A stretch of DNA of 64,000 bases from Acidobacteriota bacterium (GTDB taxonomy: Bacteria; Acidobacteriota; Vicinamibacteria; Vicinamibacterales; CAVVIG01), in the NCBI GenBank assembly GCA_018268955.1, contig JAFDVO010000004.1, forward strand, positions 248,001-312,000, given 5' to 3'. The notes under the pieces are model-generated. The model ran no database searches and was not told where the DNA came from. It was given only the letters and a program-made list of their open reading frames with translations. Position 1 is the stretch's first letter, and every line of letters begins with the position of its first letter. A program made the position numbers and the translations under genes. Shown in pieces: positions 59,656 to 64,000 of the stretch.

Positions 59656-60405
59656 ATGCCCAGCGAGACCGACATCCCGCGCCGCATCACGGAACTCGGA
59701 GAGTGGTTCCACAACATCAACCTTGCGGGCCACCAGACTGCGCCACATCACTTCCTCGGAGACTACCCGTCCATCAAGTGGCAGCGGTTCGCCGATGCGA
59801 TCCCCTCCGATCTGCGCGGCCGCACCGTCCTCGACATCGGCTGCAATGGCGGCTTCTACTCGATCGAGATGAAGCGCCGCGGCGCCGACCGCGTGCTGGG
59901 TGTCGACTGGGACGAGCGCTACCTGAGCCAGGCGCGCTTCGCCGCGGAGATCAGCGGCGTTGACGTGGAGTTCCGCCGGTTGTCGGTCTACGACGTGGCT
60001 ACACTGCGCGAGCGGTTCGACGTCGTCCTCTTCATGGGCGTGCTCTATCACCTGCGTCATCCGCTGCTCGCGCTGGACCTGCTGCACGAGCACGTGACGC
60101 GCGACCTGCTGGTCTTCCAGTCCATGCAGCGCGGCGCCGACACCGTGCTGCCGCTCGAACCGGACTACCCCTTCAGCGAAACCGGCATCTTCGACGATCC
60201 CGGCTATCCCCGGCTGCACTTCGTCGAGCGCCGGTATTCCCAGGACCAGACCAACTGGTGGATCCCGAATCGTGCTGCGGCCGAAGCGATGCTGCGCAGC
60301 GCCGGCTACGCCATCGTCGCGCACCCCGAACCGGAGGTCTTCGTCTGCCGTCACGTGGCGATTCCAGACGACGAACCGCGCGCCGTCTACCCCGCGCACC
60401 GCTAG
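59656..60405 (+). CDS. SAM methyltransferase, TIGR04290-like
   Basis: 249 residues from the ATG at 59656. The first segment ITELGEWFHNINLAGHQTAP and HHFLGDYPSIKW, SAM motif I TVLDIGCNGGFYSIEMKRRG (about 56-75), FMGVLYHLRHPLLALDLLHE and VFQSMQRG agree with the methyltransferase family I know as TIGR04290. That family occurs in conserved sugar clusters with a B12-binding radical SAM protein. The acceptor is unknown, probably a sugar or its lipid-linked form. Start chosen as the Met just before the conserved region. Confidence 0.86.
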   Translation: MPSETDIPRRITELGEWFHNINLAGHQTAPHHFLGDYPSIKWQRFADAIPSDLRGRTVLDIGCNGGFYSIEMKRRGADRVLGVDWDERYLSQARFAAEISGVDVEFRRLSVYDVATLRERFDVVLFMGVLYHLRHPLLALDLLHEHVTRDLLVFQSMQRGADTVLPLEPDYPFSETGIFDDPGYPRLHFVERRYSQDQTNWWIPNRAAAEAMLRSAGYAIVAHPEPEVFVCRHVAIPDDEPRAVYPAHR

Positions 60406-60636
60406 GGACTCGGGATTGGGGATTGGGGACTCGGAACCGGGCGCATGGCCAGGGGCTCGGGATTGGGAATTGGGGACTCGAACGGCGCGCTCAGAAGTGG
60501 GAACTCGGGAATCGGGTCTGCGCGGAGCAGGCACGGCGTCTGCGCCAGCTCGGATCCGGCATCTCCGTGCCCTTTAGCGATTAGCAATTAGCACTTTGCG
60601 ATTAGCGATTACCGATTAGCGATTAGCACTCTCTCT
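60406..60636. repeat. Heptamer repeats: GGGACTC/GGGATTG and TAGCGAT families
   Basis: 60406-60520 has GGGACTC, GGGATTG, GGGATTG, GGGACTC, GGAACCG at period 7. 60578-60636 has TAGCGAT, TAGCAAT, TAGCACT, TTGCGAT, TAGCGAT, TACCGAT, TAGCGAT. The first family has only one orientation here. The two flanking genes run in the same direction. No small gene is seen. Confidence 0.8.
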
Positions 60637-60650
60637 TTGCGGCCACTCCC

Positions 60651-61541
60651 ATGATTGACTCCGTGATGTTCTGGAACGAACCGAACAACCTCTCGCACTG
60701 GGATTTCCAGCTCGACCCGGACTGGGCAATCTTCGCCGACATGGTGTCTCGTGCGGCTGATGCCGTCGCGGCGGAGAATCCGCGCCTGACCCGGGTGCTC
60801 GGCGGCATCTCACCGATCGATCCGGGGTTCCTCCAGAACATGCGGAACAAAGGGGTGTTCGACCACATGGACGTGATTGCCGTCCACGGCTTTCCCCTGG
60901 ACTGGAACCACTGGACCATTCACGAGTGGCCCGACAAACTCGCCGAGGTCCGAGCCGTCACCGGCGACAAGCCCCTCTGGGTGTCCGAAGTCGGCGTGTC
61001 GACGTTCGGGGCCGAGGAGGTTCAGGAGTTCGGGCTCAGACGCACGGCGGAACTCCTGTCCGGCCGGGTCGATCGGATCCATTGGTACAGCCTCTTCGAT
61101 CTGCCCCGTGCCTGGCCTGCCACCACCCGTCACCGCGAAGCGGAAGGATCCTCCTACTACCGGCATTTCTACATGGGCCTGATCCGCGAGGACGGCACGC
61201 CGAAGCTCGCGCTCGACCACTTCTCACGGTTCGCGCCGGAACTCGGCGTCTGCCAGTGGTTCCATTTCGAAGACCATCGCCTTGACGACGGCGTGCGCTG
61301 GCTGAAGCAACTCGGTGTGCGCAAGCTGCGCACGGGCCTGAGCTGGGCAGACTGGCTGCGACCCGACGCAGAGCGGTGGTTTGATCGGGTGATGCGTGCC
61401 CTCGATGACTTCGACGTGACGGCGACCTTCTGCTTCACGCCCGAGCATCTCGGCGTGCGTCCGCATCACACAAGCCCGCCGCTCGAGGTGGAGGCGTTCG
61501 CGGACTTCTGCGCGCTGATGACGCGGCGCTACGCGGCGTAG
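60651..61541 (+). CDS. GH39/beta-xylosidase-like protein, apparently circularly permuted
   Basis: 296 residues, no signal peptide. The GH-A clan acid/base motif VMFWNEPNN lies at residues 5-13 (Glu10), the nucleophile strand is WVSEVGVST (Glu113), and GTPKLALDHFSRF (about 187-199) is what normally ends such a barrel. After it comes DDGVRWLKQLGVRKLRTGLS (about 213-232) and VTATFCFTPEHLG, which are the beta1-beta3 elements that normally precede NEPNN. The order is therefore rotated, with the C-terminal RRYAA joining naturally onto the N-terminus. Upstream DNA is repeat, so nothing is missing there. Likely acts on cluster glycans. Catalytic activity is unproven. Confidence 0.78.
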   Translation: MIDSVMFWNEPNNLSHWDFQLDPDWAIFADMVSRAADAVAAENPRLTRVLGGISPIDPGFLQNMRNKGVFDHMDVIAVHGFPLDWNHWTIHEWPDKLAEVRAVTGDKPLWVSEVGVSTFGAEEVQEFGLRRTAELLSGRVDRIHWYSLFDLPRAWPATTRHREAEGSSYYRHFYMGLIREDGTPKLALDHFSRFAPELGVCQWFHFEDHRLDDGVRWLKQLGVRKLRTGLSWADWLRPDAERWFDRVMRALDDFDVTATFCFTPEHLGVRPHHTSPPLEVEAFADFCALMTRRYAA

Positions 61542-61751
61542 CACTTCCAGTCACGACCGACAGAAAAGCAGACGCGGCCGTTCACGTCTGCTCTCGCGAC
61601 GCGCGGCAAGGCTGATGATCGTGCGTGATGTTGGCGTCCATCAGTGCGCGCATGCAAAAGGTTTGTTCTTTTTTTCAATTCCAACGACCGTTGCTGTCGA
61701 TATTTTCCGTTCCGTCGAGCAGATGGACCTTACCTTGCTGACCCCAGCCGC
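61542..61751. other. AT-rich spacer with a hairpin before the epimerase genes
   Basis: AGCAGACG (61567-61574) and CGTCTGCT (61585-61592) form an 8-bp stem 26 bp after the glycosidase stop. On the minus strand it is followed by TTTTCTG. At 61655-61710 the base composition drops sharply (runs of T, GATATTTTCC), unlike the surrounding DNA. This is a candidate promoter region for 61752. No -35/-10 pair with correct spacing was found and no gene is seen. Confidence 0.4.
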
Positions 61752-62867
61752 ATGCGACGACGGATTCTCATCACAGGTGGCGCAGGGTTCATCGGATCCC
61801 ATCTCGCGGACGAGTTGCTGGCCGGCGGCCACAGCGTCCGCGCACTCGACTCGCTGCTTCCGCAGGTGCACCAGGAGCGGCGACGGCCTGACTACCTCGA
61901 TTCGGACGTGGAGCTGATCGTCGGCGACGTGCGCGACCGCGCCGTGGTCGACCGCGCGCTCCAGGGGATCGACGTGGTCTATCACCTCGCCGCCCAGGTC
62001 GGGGTCGGCCAGAGCATGTACCAGCTCTGCGACTACACCTCGACCAACGTGGGCGGTACCGCCACGCTGCTCGAGGCGCTGATGGCGCGGCCGGTCGACC
62101 GGCTGATCGTCGCCTCCAGCATGAGCATCTACGGCGAGGGGCTCTATCGATCGGCGTCCGGGTCGCTGGTCCACACCGCCGACCGGCGGCTCGAGGATCT
62201 CGCGGCCGGGCAGTGGGATCCGGTCGACGTCGACGCGCTCGCGCTGCAACCGCTGCCGACCCCCGAAGCCAAGACGCCGTCGCTCAAGTCAGTCTACGCG
62301 CTGAGCAAGTTCGATCAGGAGCGGCTGTGCCTCATGATCGGCGAGGCGTATCGCATTCCCGCCGTGGCCATGCGGTTCTTCAACGTGTACGGCCCGCGCC
62401 AGGCGCTGTCGAATCCGTACACGGGCGTGCTGGCGATTTTCGGCTCGCGCCTGCTCAACGGGCGCGCGCCAGTGATCTATGAGGACGGCCACCAGCGGCG
62501 CGACTTCGTGAGCGTCTACGACGTGGCACGCGCGCTGCGCCTGGCAATGGAGTCGCCGTCCGCTCCGGGTCACGCGCTGAACATCGGCAGCGGTGTCAGC
62601 GCCTCGGTGCGCGACATCGCCACGCGGATGGCGAACGTGCTCGGCGCGACCGACATCCAGCCCGACATCACGGGCCAGTATCGCGTCGGTGACATCCGCC
62701 ACTGCTTCGCCGACATCAGCAAGGCGAGAGACGTCCTGGGCTACATCCCGCAGGTGAGCCTCGAGGAAGGCCTGCTCGAACTCGCCGGCTGGCTGAGTGG
62801 ACAGGAAGCCTTCGATCGCGTGGCTGAAGCGAATGCGGAGCTGGCCGCACGGGGGCTCACGGTATGA
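61752..62867 (+). CDS. NAD-dependent sugar epimerase/dehydratase (extended SDR)
   Basis: 371 residues from the ATG at 61752. Rossmann motif RILITGGAGFIGSHLADELL at the start, catalytic Tyr182-xxx-Lys186 in VYALSKFDQE with the Ser in ASSMSIYGEG, and substrate-binding MRFFNVYGPRQALSNPYTGV. An insertion near residues 125-165 is longer than in GalE, resembling the UDP-glucose-type epimerases of polysaccharide clusters. It overlaps the next gene by 4 nt. Converts an NDP-sugar, probably one made via the nucleotidyltransferase. Specificity is not readable. Confidence 0.9.
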   Translation: MRRRILITGGAGFIGSHLADELLAGGHSVRALDSLLPQVHQERRRPDYLDSDVELIVGDVRDRAVVDRALQGIDVVYHLAAQVGVGQSMYQLCDYTSTNVGGTATLLEALMARPVDRLIVASSMSIYGEGLYRSASGSLVHTADRRLEDLAAGQWDPVDVDALALQPLPTPEAKTPSLKSVYALSKFDQERLCLMIGEAYRIPAVAMRFFNVYGPRQALSNPYTGVLAIFGSRLLNGRAPVIYEDGHQRRDFVSVYDVARALRLAMESPSAPGHALNIGSGVSASVRDIATRMANVLGATDIQPDITGQYRVGDIRHCFADISKARDVLGYIPQVSLEEGLLELAGWLSGQEAFDRVAEANAELAARGLTV

Positions 62868-63955
62868 AGCGCAAGGCATCAGCTTCGTCAGGCCCGGTTG
62901 CGCTGATCACCGGCGGCGCGGGCTTCATCGGCACCAACCTGGCGGCGCGCCTCGCCGAGGACGGACGTCAGGTCCGGATCTTCGACAACCTCTCCCGCCC
63001 CGGTGTCGAACGCAACCTGCTCTGGCTCCGCGACACTTACGGAGACCGCATCGAGATCGCGCTCGGTGACATCCGCGATCGTGCCTCGATCGATCGGTTC
63101 GTCCAGGACGCCACTGAGGTCTATCACTTCGCCGCCCAGGTGGCGGTGACCTCCAGCCTCGACGATCCGGTCCACGATTTCGCGGTGAACGCGGGCGGCA
63201 CGCTCAACCTGCTCGAGGCGCTCAGGGCGCTCGACACGCCTCCTCCGCTGATCTTCACCTCCACCAACAAGGTGTACGGCGACCTGGAGGACGTCGAGCT
63301 GGTGCCCGACGGGAGCCGCTACATCCCGGCCGACACGGACACGCGCATGTACGGCATCAGCGAAGAGCGACCGGTCAACTTCCACAGCCCCTACGGCTGT
63401 TCGAAGGGGGCGGCCGATCAGTACGTGCTCGACTACGCACGCACCTTCCACATGCCGGCTGTCGTCTTCCGCATGAGCTGCATCTACGGACCGCATCAGT
63501 TCGGCACCGAAGATCAAGGCTGGCTCGCCCACTTCCTGATCCGCGCCATGAAGGGGCAGGCCATCACGATCTACGGCGACGGCCTCCAGGTGCGCGACGT
63601 CCTGTTCGTCGAAGACCTCGTGCGTGCGTTCCTGCTCGCACGCGATCGCATCGACACGATCTCTGGCCAGGCCTTCAACATGGGCGGCGGGGCGACACGC
63701 ACCACCAGCCTCGTCGAGCTGATCGAGCTCATCGCCCAGCTCGAGGGTCGGGCCGTGCAGCTCCAGTTCGACGCGTGGCGCGAGGCCGACCAGCGGTACT
63801 ACGTCAGCAACACGTCCCGCTTCCAGGAGGCTACGGGGTGGAAGCCCCGCGTGTCGGTCGAGGACGGCGTTCGCGCGCTGCACCGCTGGCTGCAGACGAT
63901 GCAGGCTCCCGCGCAGGTGCAGGTGCCGGCGGTGACGGCGACGGTGGCGGGATGA
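62864..63955 (+). CDS. NAD-dependent epimerase, CDP-paratose 2-epimerase-like
   Basis: 363 residues, ATGA overlap with the previous stop. VALITGGAGFIGTNLAARL binds NAD. FTSTNKVYGDLEDVEL and SPYGCSKGAADQYVLDYA (Tyr177, Lys181) follow. The TSTNKVYGD motif and the segment RMSCIYGPHQFGTEDQGW are typical of CDP-tyvelose/paratose 2-epimerases (RfbE type). RDVLFVEDLVRAFLLA closes the pattern. Epimerises a deoxysugar nucleotide at C2 if the assignment is right. Its stop overlaps the start of the next gene (ATGA). Confidence 0.9.
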   Translation: MKRKASASSGPVALITGGAGFIGTNLAARLAEDGRQVRIFDNLSRPGVERNLLWLRDTYGDRIEIALGDIRDRASIDRFVQDATEVYHFAAQVAVTSSLDDPVHDFAVNAGGTLNLLEALRALDTPPPLIFTSTNKVYGDLEDVELVPDGSRYIPADTDTRMYGISEERPVNFHSPYGCSKGAADQYVLDYARTFHMPAVVFRMSCIYGPHQFGTEDQGWLAHFLIRAMKGQAITIYGDGLQVRDVLFVEDLVRAFLLARDRIDTISGQAFNMGGGATRTTSLVELIELIAQLEGRAVQLQFDAWREADQRYYVSNTSRFQEATGWKPRVSVEDGVRALHRWLQTMQAPAQVQVPAVTATVAG

Positions 63956-64000
63956 AGGTCGCCCTGATCAACCCGGCGTGGTCCTTCGAAGGCAGCATCT
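63952..64000 (+). CDS. Start of a B12-binding radical SAM-like protein (partial)
   Basis: Only 16 residues are in the window: MKVALINPAWSFEGSI. This is the typical first strand of B12-binding-domain radical SAM proteins (VALINPPW.FEGS), and in clusters with TIGR04290 methyltransferases the member is of the TIGR04295 kind. It overlaps the epimerase stop by 4 nt, so it belongs to the same operon. The call depends on a very short fragment plus context. Confidence 0.5.
   Translation, partial: MKVALINPAWSFEGSI

Overview
The window comes from a high-GC bacterium with densely packed genes. I infer Acidobacteriota, probably Vicinamibacteria-like. The reasons are several large Oar/CarboxypepD_reg-type TonB-dependent receptors, many secreted c-type cytochrome and beta-propeller proteins, DUF6152 and DUF6644 family genes, and the sugar/methyltransferase cluster at the right end. 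No rRNA, tRNA, CRISPR array, insertion sequence, prophage or origin was seen.

Layout. 1-3231: a signalling operon with the end of a CheX-like protein, a multi-PAS HisKA_2 kinase split by a frameshift, and a REC-LuxR regulator. 3444-8221: two secreted NHL beta-propellers related to peptidyl-hydroxyglycine amidating lyase (PAL), a secreted protein of unknown function, and a cytochrome c/PHM-like copper monooxygenase. The first propeller keeps every PAL catalytic and zinc residue, and the monooxygenase keeps every PHM copper ligand. 8470-11538: a small protein paired with a nucleotidyltransferase, a decayed TPP-enzyme remnant, a DHOD-like enzyme and a dienelactone hydrolase. 11720-20474: an Oar-like receptor, a LytS/LytR-type pair, then a TonB receptor and PepSY protein typical of metal-chelate uptake. 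20584-24321: a very large hybrid kinase. 24373-34078: secreted proteins, an amidase, a TPR-SET fusion, a phosphotransferase-fold protein without catalytic residues, a heavy-metal-binding protein with a cytochrome c, and a serine beta-lactamase-like hydrolase. 34168-37851: DUF6644 membrane proteins and an operon of secreted proteins. 38064-40866: a glycosyltransferase and two proteins of unknown function. 41058-53070: three long paralogous TonB receptors with a TPR protein between them. 53406-56483: a CBM6/beta-helix secreted protein. 56684-64000: a decayed ABC transporter, then a divergent sugar cluster (nucleotidyltransferase, CgeB-like glycosyltransferase, TIGR04290-like methyltransferase, an apparently permuted GH39-like protein, two epimerases and the start of a B12-binding radical-SAM-like protein).

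The most distinctive non-coding feature is in the spacers. Nearly every larger intergenic gap carries degenerate tandem repeats of 7-nt or 9-nt words. In several convergent spacers both complementary orientations are present, so long hairpins can form. A separate array of 79-80 bp units lies between two of the TonB receptor genes. Function calls rest on motif reading by eye; no database search was run.
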